Numbered from the stretch's first letter, positions 1 through 8,874 are shown. The stretch: DNA of 59,463 nt from an uncultured Oscillospiraceae bacterium (GCA_900756575.1 CAAEKQ010000146.1:1-59463); one strand, 5' to 3'. The notes: a model not told the origin generated them from the sequence alone. Translations and numbers: made by a program.

Positions 1-112
1 AAAACCGCAGGAATACTTTGTGTATTTCAAGGTTTTACAAACGAATTTCTGGCGGAAAAGATCCGTCAGAATCCGCAGACGCATTTGTGCGGTGTTGCCA
101 TAAGGGTTCCGG

Positions 113-141
113 TTGAATTTCCTTCCGTTCCGTGGTAAAAT
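113..141 (+). promoter_or_regulatory. Sigma-A-like promoter of the flippase gene
   Basis: TTGAAT (113-118) and TAAAAT (136-141) are separated by exactly 17 bases and lie 45 bases before the flippase start. The first 112 bases hold no gene I can recognise. Confidence 0.6.
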
Positions 142-186
142 GGCGGTATTCTGCGGGTTTTTTCCCATTGAAACGAGGCTTATCTA

Positions 187-1455
187 TTGAAACATCGACT
201 TTCCCTATCCGATAAAAAAGGTGTACTGCTGAAAAACACCGTGATGCTCTATATTCTGCAATTTTCCAACTATTTTCTCAGCCTGATCGTGGTTCCCTAT
301 GAAACCCGGGTGCTGAGCCCCGCCAATTACGGTAAGCTGGGGGTTGCAGCGGCCATTATGGTCTATTTTCAGCTGGTCATTGACTTCGGCTTTCTGCTTT
401 CTGCCACAGAGGAGGTCTCCCGCCGCCGGGATGATCGCACCACTGTGTCCCAGATTCTCTCCGCCGTCACCATCAATAAGCTGTTTCTGGCAGCGGCTTC
501 CGGGGCGGTTTTGCTGATTCTCTGCCGCACCATCTCTGCCTGGACGCCGGATACCGGCTTCTATTTTCTCTATTTTGCCGCCACGGTGCTCACGTCCCTG
601 ATGCCGGACTATCTCTACCGGGGTCTTGAGAAAATGACCGCCATCACCGTCCGCAGTGTGCTCATTAAGGCATTCTTCACCGTCGCAATTTTCTTCTTCC
701 TGAAAACCCCCGACGATTATTATGTGGTGCCGATCCTCAACATCATCGGCAATGGAGCGGCTCTGCTGGGCGTCTATTTCCACCTGTATCGCCGGCTGGG
801 ACTGCGGTTCGCCCGGATCAGCGTTCAGGATGTATGGTTCCGGTTCCGCAGCAGCGTGACGTTCTTCTACTCCCGAATCGCCTCCACGGCCTATACCGCC
901 GCCAACACGATCATTCTGGATCTGATTTCTGCCGGTGGTGCCGCTGTTGGCTTCTACACCTCCGCCGACAAGCTCATCACCACCGCGAAAAACGGCCTGA
1001 GTCCCATCTCCGACAGTCTCTATCCCTACATGACCGCCAACAAGGACTTCAAGCTGGTGAAAAAGGTACTCTCCATTATGATGCCCCTGATTATTCTGGG
1101 CTGCGCTGTGGTGTTTATCTTCGCCGAGCCCCTTTGCACCTGGTTCTTCGGGGCGGATTATGCCGAAACCGGCAAGGTGCTCCGGGCCATGCTGCCGGTG
1201 GTCGTAGTGATCCTGCCCAGCTATATTCTGGGTTTCCCCACTCTGACCGCCATGGGTCTCACCAAATACGCCAACTATTCCGTGGTATTTGGTTCCGTGC
1301 TTCACATCTTCAATCTGGTGGTGCTGTACTTCTCCGGCTATCTCAATATGGTAACTCTGGGCATTCTGGTGTCCGTTGCGGAGACTGCCATTCTCGGCTT
1401 CCGGGTGGCCGTGATCCTCACCCATAAAAACCGTTGGAAGGAGCAGTCCGAATGA
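187..1455 (+). CDS. Wzx-type polysaccharide/oligosaccharide flippase
   Basis: A 422-residue polytopic membrane protein of the MATE-like/Wzx superfamily, which flips lipid-linked sugar repeat units across the cytoplasmic membrane. The N-terminus (LYILQFSNYFLSLIVVPYET) and the repeated hydrophobic segments through residue ~410 are typical of the family, and the length matches it. Translation probably starts at TTG (187), 8 bases after GAGG (175-178). The stop overlaps the next gene's start (ATGA), indicating translational coupling. With the following transferase it looks like the end of a cell-surface glycopolymer locus whose other genes lie to the left of the window. The substrate cannot be told from sequence. 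Confidence 0.82.
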   Translation: MKHRLSLSDKKGVLLKNTVMLYILQFSNYFLSLIVVPYETRVLSPANYGKLGVAAAIMVYFQLVIDFGFLLSATEEVSRRRDDRTTVSQILSAVTINKLFLAAASGAVLLILCRTISAWTPDTGFYFLYFAATVLTSLMPDYLYRGLEKMTAITVRSVLIKAFFTVAIFFFLKTPDDYYVVPILNIIGNGAALLGVYFHLYRRLGLRFARISVQDVWFRFRSSVTFFYSRIASTAYTAANTIILDLISAGGAAVGFYTSADKLITTAKNGLSPISDSLYPYMTANKDFKLVKKVLSIMMPLIILGCAVVFIFAEPLCTWFFGADYAETGKVLRAMLPVVVVILPSYILGFPTLTAMGLTKYANYSVVFGSVLHIFNLVVLYFSGYLNMVTLGILVSVAETAILGFRVAVILTHKNRWKEQSE

Positions 1456-2576
1456 GCTTCCAATCTCTGATTTCCGGCGCAGCCTGGGCCCTTTTCCGTC
1501 TGCTGCCGTTGAAGAACAACAAGGTCGTGATTTCCCATTTCTATGGCCGGGGCTTTGGCGACAGTCCCAAGGCCATTGCGCTGGCCCTGCATGAGGCCGA
1601 TCCCTCTTTGGAAATTGACTGGCTGCTTACCGACATGACCCAGCCCCTGCCCGATGGCATTCATGCCGTCTCCTACAGCCCGCTGTCCCGGATCTATCAT
1701 CTGTCCACCGCCAAGGTCTGGGTAGATGATTGCCGCAAGGGCGCACGGTTTAAGAAAAAGGGTCAGATCTATCTCCAAACCTGGCACGGTTTTGCACTCA
1801 AGCGCATTGAACGGGACGCTTCCAACGCCCTTCCGGCTTATTATCCCGACTATGCCCAGCGGGACGCCGACCAAACCGACGTAATGATTTCCGGCAGCCG
1901 CTTTATGACCCGCTGCTATGAAACCGCATTCTGGTATAGCGGCCCCATTGAGGAGTTCGGTTCTCCCCGGAATGATCTGCTGTTCCATCCCCCGACAGCA
2001 CTTCGGGCCCAGATTTGTAAAAAACTAGGCGTTGATCCGGTGAAAAAGCTGGTGCTCTATGCGCCCACGTTCCGTGCCGACGGTTCGCTGGAGCCCTACA
2101 GCCTGGATATTCCCCGGGTGCTGGACGCCTTTGACCGGCGGTTCGGTGGCAGCCACTGTATGCTGCTTCGACTGCACCCCAATCTGGACGCAAAGTCCGA
2201 TGCCCTGTCCTGTGACAACCTGACCACCTTCAACGCCACCCGCTATCCGGATATGCAGGAGCTGCTGGCCGTGGCCGATGTGGTCATCACAGACTACAGC
2301 TCTTTGATGTTTGACTTTGCCCTCACCGGTCGCCCCTGCTTCCAGTTCGCCACGGATATCGCAGCCTATCGCCAGGATCGGAGCTTCAATTTTTCTCTGG
2401 ATGCGCTCCCCTTCCCTCTGGCCGAAAACAACGATCAGCTTCTCCAGGCCATCGCCGCCTATGATCCCGAAATCGCCCGAAAAAACTGGCAGGATTTCGC
2501 CCAGGAAAACGGCATCTGCGAGGATGGTCATGCCGCAAAACGCTGCGCCGACTGGATTCTGAAGCATATGCACTGA
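1452..2576 (+). CDS. CDP-glycerol glycerophosphotransferase family protein (TagF-like)
   Basis: About 374 residues resembling the TagB/TagF family, peripheral membrane enzymes that transfer or polymerise glycerol-phosphate from CDP-glycerol during teichoic-acid-type polymer synthesis. Family hallmarks are visible: LQTWHGFALKRIERD in the N-terminal half (the WHG motif), GSPRNDLLF, and ADVVITDYSSLMFDFAL in the C-terminal half. I chose ATG 1452, which sits 8 bases after GGAAGGAG and overlaps the flippase stop; a TTG 18 bases earlier is open but lies on the ribosome-binding site. Whether it polymerises or adds a single unit is unknown. Confidence 0.82.
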   Translation: MSFQSLISGAAWALFRLLPLKNNKVVISHFYGRGFGDSPKAIALALHEADPSLEIDWLLTDMTQPLPDGIHAVSYSPLSRIYHLSTAKVWVDDCRKGARFKKKGQIYLQTWHGFALKRIERDASNALPAYYPDYAQRDADQTDVMISGSRFMTRCYETAFWYSGPIEEFGSPRNDLLFHPPTALRAQICKKLGVDPVKKLVLYAPTFRADGSLEPYSLDIPRVLDAFDRRFGGSHCMLLRLHPNLDAKSDALSCDNLTTFNATRYPDMQELLAVADVVITDYSSLMFDFALTGRPCFQFATDIAAYRQDRSFNFSLDALPFPLAENNDQLLQAIAAYDPEIARKNWQDFAQENGICEDGHAAKRCADWILKHMH

Positions 2577-2593
2577 TCATTATTTCCAATCCA

Positions 2594-2635
2594 GCCTGCT
2601 TCGCTGTCTATTCCCCGGCGAGGCAGGCTTTTCTT
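2594..2635 (+). terminator. Rho-independent terminator after the flippase/transferase pair
   Basis: GCCTGC-T-TCGC (2594-2604) pairs with GCGA-G-GCAGGC with one mismatch, and is followed by TTTTCTT. Confidence 0.7.
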
Positions 2636-2668
2636 GTCCATTTGGTGAAAATTCCGTGTAGATTTTTC

Positions 2669-2697
2669 TGGACAAGGGCCGCAGATTATACTATAAT
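2669..2697 (+). promoter_or_regulatory. Promoter of the O-acylation cassette
   Basis: TGGACA (2669-2674) and a perfect TATAAT (2692-2697) with a 17-base spacer, 54 bases before the first gene of the cassette. Confidence 0.75.
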
Positions 2698-2750
2698 TTT
2701 ATCGAATTTGTTTTCAACTGACTTTTTTCTCTTGTATAGGAGTGGACGAT

Positions 2751-3617
2751 ATGACCCACAAAAAATACGTTCCCGCCCTGATTGCAGGTGTGGTTTTTTT
2801 TCTGCTTATTCTCCTGGCCGTCCGATTGGGCAGCCGGGAGAATGCTGCGCCGGAGGATGCTGCGGCGATTTCCCAAGGCATTTCGTACCTGCAAAGTCTG
2901 GAGGCTCAGGATCCTGACACCGTAGATAATGTGCTCAAGCAGCAGCGGCTCCAGCACCTTCAGGAAATGCGGGATGAGCGGATGCGTCAGCTGGAATCCG
3001 GCGAGATTTCCGTCTGGAGCCTGTTTGAGGACTATGTGCTTCTGGGCGATTCCCGGGCCGTTGGCTTCTCCTTTTACGGCTTTCTGCCGGAGGAACGGGT
3101 TTTGGCAGAGTCCGGCGCTACCATTCTCCATTTGGAGGAGCATATTCCCGACATTGTGGCGCTGAATCCATCTAATATCTTCCTGTGCTATGGCCTCAAC
3201 GACGTATCCCTTGGCGTCTGGCCCACCCCGGAAGACTATGTCACCCAGTTTTCGGACATCATCCACCAAATTCAGACCCAGCTGCCGGACGCCAATATTT
3301 ACATCAGTTCCATTCTTCCGGCCCGGGATCCCGCGTTCCAGCGTTCCTCGGAGTGGTACAACATTCCCCAGTACAGCCAGGCCGTCAGCGAGATGTGCGA
3401 CACCATCTCCCACTGCTATTATGTGGACAACAACGAAACCGCCGACGAATACTCCAGCCTTTGGGAGTCTGACGGAATCCATGTGCAGAAGGATTTTTAT
3501 CCCCACTGGGCTGCCAATCTCATTACTGAGGTCTACAGCGTCAGTCTGGAAGACGCCGACGATTCCACCGACACCTCATCCGCTGACCCATCCGCCGACA
3601 CCGATCCGGCATCCTGA
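2751..3617 (+). CDS. Membrane-anchored SGNH/GDSL-type hydrolase or acyltransferase
   Basis: A 288-residue protein with an uncleaved N-terminal membrane segment (residues ~8-27), then an extracellular SGNH-like domain. The catalytic blocks are visible: LGDSRAVG with S101 as probable nucleophile, GLND (N150), and DGIHV with D241 and H244 as the Asp/His pair. Family members are esterases or acetyltransferases acting on carbohydrate O-acyl groups. It is followed by DUF4358, MBOAT and DHHW genes at 12-17 base spacing, so an envelope O-acylation role is inferred. The tail is Ser/Thr/Asp-rich and probably disordered. The ATG at 2751 lies 8 bases after AGGAG; the in-frame GTG at 2742 overlaps that site. 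Confidence 0.78.
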   Translation: MTHKKYVPALIAGVVFFLLILLAVRLGSRENAAPEDAAAISQGISYLQSLEAQDPDTVDNVLKQQRLQHLQEMRDERMRQLESGEISVWSLFEDYVLLGDSRAVGFSFYGFLPEERVLAESGATILHLEEHIPDIVALNPSNIFLCYGLNDVSLGVWPTPEDYVTQFSDIIHQIQTQLPDANIYISSILPARDPAFQRSSEWYNIPQYSQAVSEMCDTISHCYYVDNNETADEYSSLWESDGIHVQKDFYPHWAANLITEVYSVSLEDADDSTDTSSADPSADTDPAS

Positions 3618-3632
3618 AACGGGGGTACCACA

Positions 3633-4118
3633 TTGAAATCCACAAAAATCATTCTGTTAGAGGTACTCAAGTGGCTGTTCGTGGCAGCGCTATGTGTATT
3701 TCTCTATTTCATGCTGTCAGCCAATCGGGAAAGCCGCGCTGCGTTTTCCGACGTACAGGAGGCTGTCATTTCCGCCGCCGACCTGCCCCCTATGGCCGAG
3801 GGAGACAACCAGACCTTCAAGCGGCTCTATGGGCTCAGCGCCAGCGACTATGAAAACGTCCTGCTCTACTACCCCACCACCAACATGGGCGCGGAAGAAC
3901 TGCTGCTGATTCAGCTCAAGGATCTTTCTCAACAGCAGGCGGTCAAGGACGCCATCGAAAGCCGGCTGGGCACTCAGAAAAAGAGCTTTGACGGCTATGG
4001 TGTCGATCAATACGCTATGCTGGAAAAGGCTGTGGTCGAGGTGCAGGGCAACTACATTCTTCTGGTAGTTGCCAACGATCCCGCGCCGGTTCGCAAGGCC
4101 TTTCTTGGCGCGTTATAA
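3633..4118 (+). CDS. DUF4358 family membrane-anchored protein
   Basis: 161 residues: an N-terminal membrane helix (~residues 10-28), then a small extracytoplasmic domain with LYGLSASDYENVLLYYPTTN and LLIQLKDLSQ, resembling DUF4358. The function of this family is not established. The start is TTG (3633) after a G-rich ribosome-binding site. It sits between an SGNH protein and an MBOAT transferase, with 15 bases before and 12 after, so it is probably co-translated as an accessory subunit of that system. The family assignment is by eye. Confidence 0.7.
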   Translation: MKSTKIILLEVLKWLFVAALCVFLYFMLSANRESRAAFSDVQEAVISAADLPPMAEGDNQTFKRLYGLSASDYENVLLYYPTTNMGAEELLLIQLKDLSQQQAVKDAIESRLGTQKKSFDGYGVDQYAMLEKAVVEVQGNYILLVVANDPAPVRKAFLGAL

Positions 4119-4130
4119 GGGGGTTGCGGC

Positions 4131-5537
4131 ATGACATTTAATACGATTCTGTTTCTGTTTACGTTTCTCCCCATTGCGCTGATCCTCTATTACATCGTCC
4201 CCAAGCGCTTCCGGAACATTCCTCTGGTGCTTCTGAGCCTGGTGTTCTACGCCTGGGGCAATCCCACTTATCTGATTCTCATGGCGTTTTCCGTGGTGTT
4301 CAACTACATCACAGGACTGGAGCTGGACGCTTACTTGCAGGAAGAACGGCACACCGGCGCAAGGGTCACCATGATCTCCGCCGTGGTGGTAAATCTGCTG
4401 ATTCTCGGCTTTTTCAAGTATTACGGCTTCCTGATCTCCACTGTCAATTCCATCACCGGACTGACCCTCAGCGCCCCGGAGCTGCCCCTGCCCCTGGGCA
4501 TTTCGTTCTTTACCTTCTCGGTGCTGAGCTATGTGTTCGATGTTTATCGCGGGCGGGCAGAGGTACAGAAGAATTTCCTGGATTTCTCCCTGTATGTTAC
4601 GTTCTTCGCAAAAGTTACCTCCGGCCCCATCGTCCAGTACAAGGATATGGCCCCCCAGTTCCGGGAGCGTCAAATGGTTCCGGCCAAATTCGGCGCGGGC
4701 ATCAGCATGTTCCTGGTTGGCCTTGGAAAAAAGGTTCTCATTGCCGATAATCTGGGCGCAACGTTCTCTGCCATTTCCGGCCTTTCCACCATGTCCGCCG
4801 GCACCGCCTGGCTTGGAATGATCCTCTACAGTCTCCAGCTGTATTTCGACTTTTCCGGCTACTCCGACATGGCCATCGGTCTTGCCAAGTGCTTTGGCTT
4901 TGATTTCTCCGCCAACTTTGACTATCCCTATCTCTCCGCCAGTATTTCCGAGTTTTGGCGGCGGTGGCACATCTCCCTGGGCGCCTGGTTCCGGGATTAT
5001 GTCTACATCCCCCTGGGCGGCAATCGCTGCTCCAAGCATCGCCAGCTCATTAATCTGGCCGTGGTCTGGCTGCTCACCGGCCTGTGGCACGGTTCTGCCT
5101 GGAACTTTGTGCTCTGGGGCGTTTATCACGGCATCTTCGTGATTCTCGAAAAGTTCGTTTTGAAGGACATTTGGCCCAGGGTGCCGAAGTTCCTGCGGAT
5201 TTTTGTAACGACGCTGTTGGTCTTTATTGGCTGGGTGCTGTTCTTCTCCCCGTCTCTCTCTGGTGCAATTCATTACTATGGTCAGATGTTCGGCGCAGGC
5301 CACATGGGACTGTTTGACGGCACGTTCCGCTATTACTTCTTCGGCAGTCTGCGGCTTCTGATCGTGGCCTTCCTCGGCTGCGGGCCCATTGTCCGGCGGA
5401 TTCATCAGCGGCTTTGCTACTACAAGGGCGGCAAGCGCACCTATGTTTCCGTCATCGGCTTTGTGCTGCTGCTAATCCTCTGCGTTGCCTATATGATGAG
5501 CGCAACCTATTCGTCCTTCCTCTATGTCCAGTTCTGA
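4131..5537 (+). CDS. MBOAT family O-acyltransferase (AlgI/PatA-type)
   Basis: A 468-residue polytopic protein of the membrane-bound O-acyltransferase family, which takes acyl groups from the cytosolic side for transfer to extracellular polymers. Hallmarks: GISFFTFSVLSYVFDVYRG, FWRRWHISLGAWFRDY followed by PLGGNR, and the catalytic TGLWHG motif with H320, followed by a second conserved YHG (H333). Length is normal for AlgI-type proteins. It is the membrane core of the 2751-7047 cassette; the SGNH and DHHW proteins would be the extracellular acceptors or transferases, as in alginate (AlgIJFX) or peptidoglycan (PatAB) acetylation. The acceptor polymer is unknown. Confidence 0.92.
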   Translation: MTFNTILFLFTFLPIALILYYIVPKRFRNIPLVLLSLVFYAWGNPTYLILMAFSVVFNYITGLELDAYLQEERHTGARVTMISAVVVNLLILGFFKYYGFLISTVNSITGLTLSAPELPLPLGISFFTFSVLSYVFDVYRGRAEVQKNFLDFSLYVTFFAKVTSGPIVQYKDMAPQFRERQMVPAKFGAGISMFLVGLGKKVLIADNLGATFSAISGLSTMSAGTAWLGMILYSLQLYFDFSGYSDMAIGLAKCFGFDFSANFDYPYLSASISEFWRRWHISLGAWFRDYVYIPLGGNRCSKHRQLINLAVVWLLTGLWHGSAWNFVLWGVYHGIFVILEKFVLKDIWPRVPKFLRIFVTTLLVFIGWVLFFSPSLSGAIHYYGQMFGAGHMGLFDGTFRYYFFGSLRLLIVAFLGCGPIVRRIHQRLCYYKGGKRTYVSVIGFVLLLILCVAYMMSATYSSFLYVQF

Positions 5538-5553
5538 TGAAAGGAGGAGCTAC

Positions 5554-7047
5554 ATGGATACACCTATTACACCGGAGCAGACCGCCCCGGAAGCAACTCC
5601 AGTCCCTCAGGAATCCCCTGAGCCTGTAAACACCGCCACGACTTCCTCTACCCAGGAACCGGAAGCCGCAGAAGCTCCCACCTCATCGCAGGATGCACCG
5701 GAGGAAGCCCAGGAAGCTCAGGAACCTCAGCCTCCCAAACCCCGAAAAGCGCGGCTTCGGAGAGCCCAGCAGCGCCGCCGACTGCACAATGTAATACTCG
5801 CCGGTGTGTTTCTGCTGTTCCTGCTGGTGTGCTTTATTGTGAATCTCGCAGTGAAGGATCGGGACTTTTCCGAAACGGAAAACCGTAATTTGGCCCAAAA
5901 GCCCGCCTTTTCTTTGACCGCACTAACCGACGGCAGCTATTTCTCCGGACTGTCCAGTTACACCAGCGACCAATTCTTCGCCCGGGACAAATGGATGTCT
6001 CTCAAGCTGAAGTGCGAAACCATCATGGGCCGGAAGGACGCATCCGGCATCTTCCTGGGCAGCGACGATTATCTGCTCTCCGCCCCGGAAACGCCCAATG
6101 ACGAAGCCCTTTCCCGCACCATCGCCAACATCAATCAGTTCGCTGCGGATCACTCTGATCTTTCTATGCGGATGATGCTGGTACCTGATTCCGCCATGAT
6201 TCTCTCCGACAAGCTGCCGAAAAATGCCCCGGTGCGCGATCAACTCCAGGACATCAAAAACATCTCCGGTCAGCTCTCCGGCTCCGTTCAGCTTTTAGAT
6301 GCCGCCAGTGCCCTAATGCCCCATGCATCGGAGTATATCTACTACAAAACCGACCATCACTGGACGTCCCTTGGCGCTTACTACGCCTTCTCCGCTTGCT
6401 CCGGACAGCTGGGCATTGCATCTCCGGTGACGGATTACGACATTTACACGGTCTCCGACACCTTCGAGGGCACCCTGTCCTCCAAGAGCGGCAGTCACAA
6501 AACCACCGATACCGTCCAGGTCTACATCCCTCAGAGCCAGATTCGCTACTATGTCACCTATTCCGACAGCACCCAGCGAGTTTGCTCCATCTATCAGAGT
6601 AGCGCCCTGGAGAGCAAGGATAAATACACCGTTTTCTTTGGCGGCAACCATCCCAAGGTGGAAATCAGCACCACGGCGAACAATCAGCGGGTGCTGCTGC
6701 TGTTCAAGGATTCCTATGCCAACAGCTTTGTGCAGTTTCTGCTGCCCTATTACCAGAAGATCATCATGATCGATCCCCGGTATTATTACGACAATCTGGA
6801 CTCCATTCTTACCACAGAGAATGTAACCGATGTGCTGTTCCTTTACAGCGCCGATACGTTTGTGAAGGATACCTCCCTGAGCGACGTATTGGAGGTCACG
6901 GGCCAGCCCCAGGAGGGTACGCTGAACACCGCAGAGGATACGCCTCAGCCCGCGCAGACCGATGTATCCACCCAGGAATCCAGCGAAGTCTCCTCCGAAG
7001 AATCCGCAGATACATCCGCTGCTCCTGATTCCGCTGAAACTCCATAA
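5554..7047 (+). CDS. DHHW family protein, AlgJ/AlgX-like O-acetylation partner
   Basis: About 497 residues. A Pro/Glu/Ala-rich cytoplasmic segment (1-~65) and a basic stretch precede one membrane helix (~80-100), followed by an extracellular domain. The signature KTDHHWTS (D267-W270) defines the DHHW group, distantly related to AlgJ/AlgX SGNH-like transferases; FKDSYANSF is the likely second active-site block with a Ser nucleophile. The C-terminal ~50 residues are a Ser/Thr/Glu-rich tail. ATG 5554 follows AAAGGAGGAGC (5540-5550) directly, whereas an upstream in-frame ATG at 5524 lies inside the MBOAT gene. It is the last gene before a strong terminator. Confidence 0.82.
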   Translation: MDTPITPEQTAPEATPVPQESPEPVNTATTSSTQEPEAAEAPTSSQDAPEEAQEAQEPQPPKPRKARLRRAQQRRRLHNVILAGVFLLFLLVCFIVNLAVKDRDFSETENRNLAQKPAFSLTALTDGSYFSGLSSYTSDQFFARDKWMSLKLKCETIMGRKDASGIFLGSDDYLLSAPETPNDEALSRTIANINQFAADHSDLSMRMMLVPDSAMILSDKLPKNAPVRDQLQDIKNISGQLSGSVQLLDAASALMPHASEYIYYKTDHHWTSLGAYYAFSACSGQLGIASPVTDYDIYTVSDTFEGTLSSKSGSHKTTDTVQVYIPQSQIRYYVTYSDSTQRVCSIYQSSALESKDKYTVFFGGNHPKVEISTTANNQRVLLLFKDSYANSFVQFLLPYYQKIIMIDPRYYYDNLDSILTTENVTDVLFLYSADTFVKDTSLSDVLEVTGQPQEGTLNTAEDTPQPAQTDVSTQESSEVSSEESADTSAAPDSAETP

Positions 7048-7051
7048 AAAA

Positions 7052-7082
7052 ATCCCCGGCTACAAATCGTAGTCGGGGATTT
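7052..7082. terminator. Bidirectional terminator between DHHW gene and upp
   Basis: ATCCCCGgCTAC and GTAGtCGGGGAT form a long stem around AAATC, with A-rich and T-rich flanks so that it can serve both converging genes. Confidence 0.8.
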
Positions 7083-7097
7083 CGTATTCACGCAATC

Positions 7098-7727
7098 TTA
7101 CTTGGTACCAAAAATACGGTCGCCAGCATCGCCCAGGCCGGGAACAATGTACTTATTCTCGTTGAGCTTCTCGTCCACAGCAGCCACATACAGCTCCACG
7201 TCGGGATGCTCCTCGGTGACAGCCTTAATGCCCTCAGGGCAGCCGATGATGTTCATGAGCTTAATGTTCTTGCAGCCGTAACCCTTCAGGAAGGTGATGG
7301 CCGCAGATGCACTGCCGCCGGTAGCCAGCATGGGATCCACAATCAGCACCTCACGCTCGGAGATATCGGGGGGCATTTTGCAGTAATACTCCACGGGGTT
7401 GTGGGTCTCAGGGTCACGGTACAGGCCGATATGACCCACCTTGGCAGAGGGAATCAGGTCGATGATGGTGTCCACCATGCCCAGTCCAGCCCGGAGGATC
7501 GGAACGATTGCCAGCTTCTTGCCGGACAGACGCTTAAAGGTACCGGTGGCAATGGGCGTTTCAATGGTGATATCCTCCAGCGGAAGATCCCGGGTTGCCT
7601 CATAGCACATCAGTGCGGCGATCTCACCAACCACCTCACGGAATTCCTTAACGCCGGTATTTTTGTCACGCAGGATCGAGACTTTGTGCTGAATCAGCGG
7701 ATGATCCAGAATGTGCACTTCTGCCAT
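7098..7727 (-). CDS. upp: Uracil phosphoribosyltransferase
   Basis: 209 residues, full length for Upp, which makes UMP from uracil and PRPP in pyrimidine salvage. The PRPP-binding loop is visible as VLIVDPMLATGGSA, and the C-terminal PGLGDAGDRIFGTK is the uracil-binding and terminal signature. It starts 3 bases after tsaB, so it is probably transcribed with tsaE-tsaB. That neighbour is unusual, since tsaB is more often followed by rimI or tsaD. Confidence 0.96.
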   Translation of the reverse strand: MAEVHILDHPLIQHKVSILRDKNTGVKEFREVVGEIAALMCYEATRDLPLEDITIETPIATGTFKRLSGKKLAIVPILRAGLGMVDTIIDLIPSAKVGHIGLYRDPETHNPVEYYCKMPPDISEREVLIVDPMLATGGSASAAITFLKGYGCKNIKLMNIIGCPEGIKAVTEEHPDVELYVAAVDEKLNENKYIVPGLGDAGDRIFGTK

Positions 7728-7730
7728 TTT

Positions 7731-8444
7731 TTAATCCCCTTTCGATTGTTTGAGTTTTTCCAGCCGCTCCCGTTCCGCCTGGGAAAGCCGCAGATAGTTT
7801 GGCTCCAGCTCACCGGGCGATTGAAGCAGTCCCCGCTCCGCCATTTTTCCCGCAGCCAGCGCCACACCGGACGCACGCTGCATTATGAGATGGGCCGGAG
7901 GAAGGACCAGACGCGGCACCGCTTCTGATAGAGTATTATAGCACAGATTTGCGCCATCTCCAACCAGGAAAATGCTTTTTTCGCAGGTTTCCAAATCTTT
8001 TTTCAGTTCCTCCAGGGAAATGGCCCGATCCGGGGTCAACCGCTGGAGGTTTTTTCCGTCGGATTGGAACAGCGCGTTATAAACCTGGCTTCTTCTGGCG
8101 TCCATCACCGGGCAGATGATGCCGCTTAGCATGGCCATCTGAGTTGCCATTCCCTCCAGGGTGCTGACGCCGCAAACCGGCTTTTCGGCCCCCCAGGCCA
8201 GTCCCTTTGCCGCCGCAGCGCCAATGCGCACGCCGGTAAAGCTGCCAGGGCCCTTTGCCACGGCAACCGCGTCAAGGTCCGCCGCCGTGATGCCGCAGTC
8301 CTCCAGCATCTGCTTTGCCATGGGCATCAGGGTGGCGGAATGGGTCTTCCCGTTATTCTGAAAGCTCTCTGCCAGCAGAACCCCGTCCTGGATCAGCGCC
8401 ACCGACGCCGCCTTGGCCGAGGATTCAAAGGCTAAGATCCGCAT
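7731..8444 (-). CDS. tsaB: tRNA t6A biosynthesis protein TsaB
   Basis: 237 residues of the ASKHA-fold TsaB family, the scaffold partner of TsaD in making N6-threonylcarbamoyladenosine at A37 of ANN-decoding tRNAs. Visible signatures: MRILAFESSAKAASVAL at the N-terminus and VAKGPGSFTGVRIGAAAAKG around residues 65-85. It overlaps tsaE by 20 bases and has a GGAGG site inside the tsaE coding region. tsaD is not in the window. Confidence 0.95.
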   Translation of the reverse strand: MRILAFESSAKAASVALIQDGVLLAESFQNNGKTHSATLMPMAKQMLEDCGITAADLDAVAVAKGPGSFTGVRIGAAAAKGLAWGAEKPVCGVSTLEGMATQMAMLSGIICPVMDARRSQVYNALFQSDGKNLQRLTPDRAISLEELKKDLETCEKSIFLVGDGANLCYNTLSEAVPRLVLPPAHLIMQRASGVALAAGKMAERGLLQSPGELEPNYLRLSQAERERLEKLKQSKGD

Positions 8445-8874
8445 CGCTCACTCCTCCTTCTATGGTGATCGTCCGGCCGTTGTCGTGCTCCGGGTCCCGG
8501 CGGATATGGATCCGAATCAGCTTCTCCACCTCATCGAGTGCATCCTCCACCCGCTCGCTCCACTCCACGGCAATCACGCCGCCCCGGGTGAGATAATCCT
8601 CCCAGCCGATATCAAAGAGATCCTCCGACGAGCCGAGCCGGTACATATCAAAGTGAAACAGCGGGATTTTCCCGGGATATTCGTTGACGATGGTATAGGT
8701 TGGGCTGGTGATGGGGTCTTCGATCCCCAGTCCCCGGGCAAGTCCCCGGGTAAAGGCTGTTTTTCCGGCGCCTAAATCTCCGGAATAGGCAATCACGGCT
8801 CCGGGCTTGAGCCTCTGGCCCAAACGCTGCCCCAGCCGCTCCGTTTCCTGCGCCGATGCTGTGTAAAATTCCAT
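8425..8874 (-). CDS. tsaE: tRNA t6A biosynthesis ATPase TsaE
   Basis: 149 residues, a small P-loop ATPase needed to reset the TsaB-TsaD complex in t6A synthesis. The Walker A motif is GDLGAGKTAFTRGLA (~residues 32-46), followed by ITSPTYTIVNEY and FHFDMYRLGSSEDL, both characteristic of the family. First gene of the minus-strand tsaE-tsaB-upp group. A minus-strand promoter fits just upstream: TATAAT within 8908-8915 with TTTTCA 17 bases further up. Confidence 0.95.
   Translation of the reverse strand: MEFYTASAQETERLGQRLGQRLKPGAVIAYSGDLGAGKTAFTRGLARGLGIEDPITSPTYTIVNEYPGKIPLFHFDMYRLGSSEDLFDIGWEDYLTRGGVIAVEWSERVEDALDEVEKLIRIHIRRDPEHDNGRTITIEGGVSDADLSL

Noticed and set aside
834..1427. Second reading frame inside the flippase gene
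   Set aside because: Frame-shifted shadow of the flippase with an Arg/His-rich composition and no ribosome-binding site.
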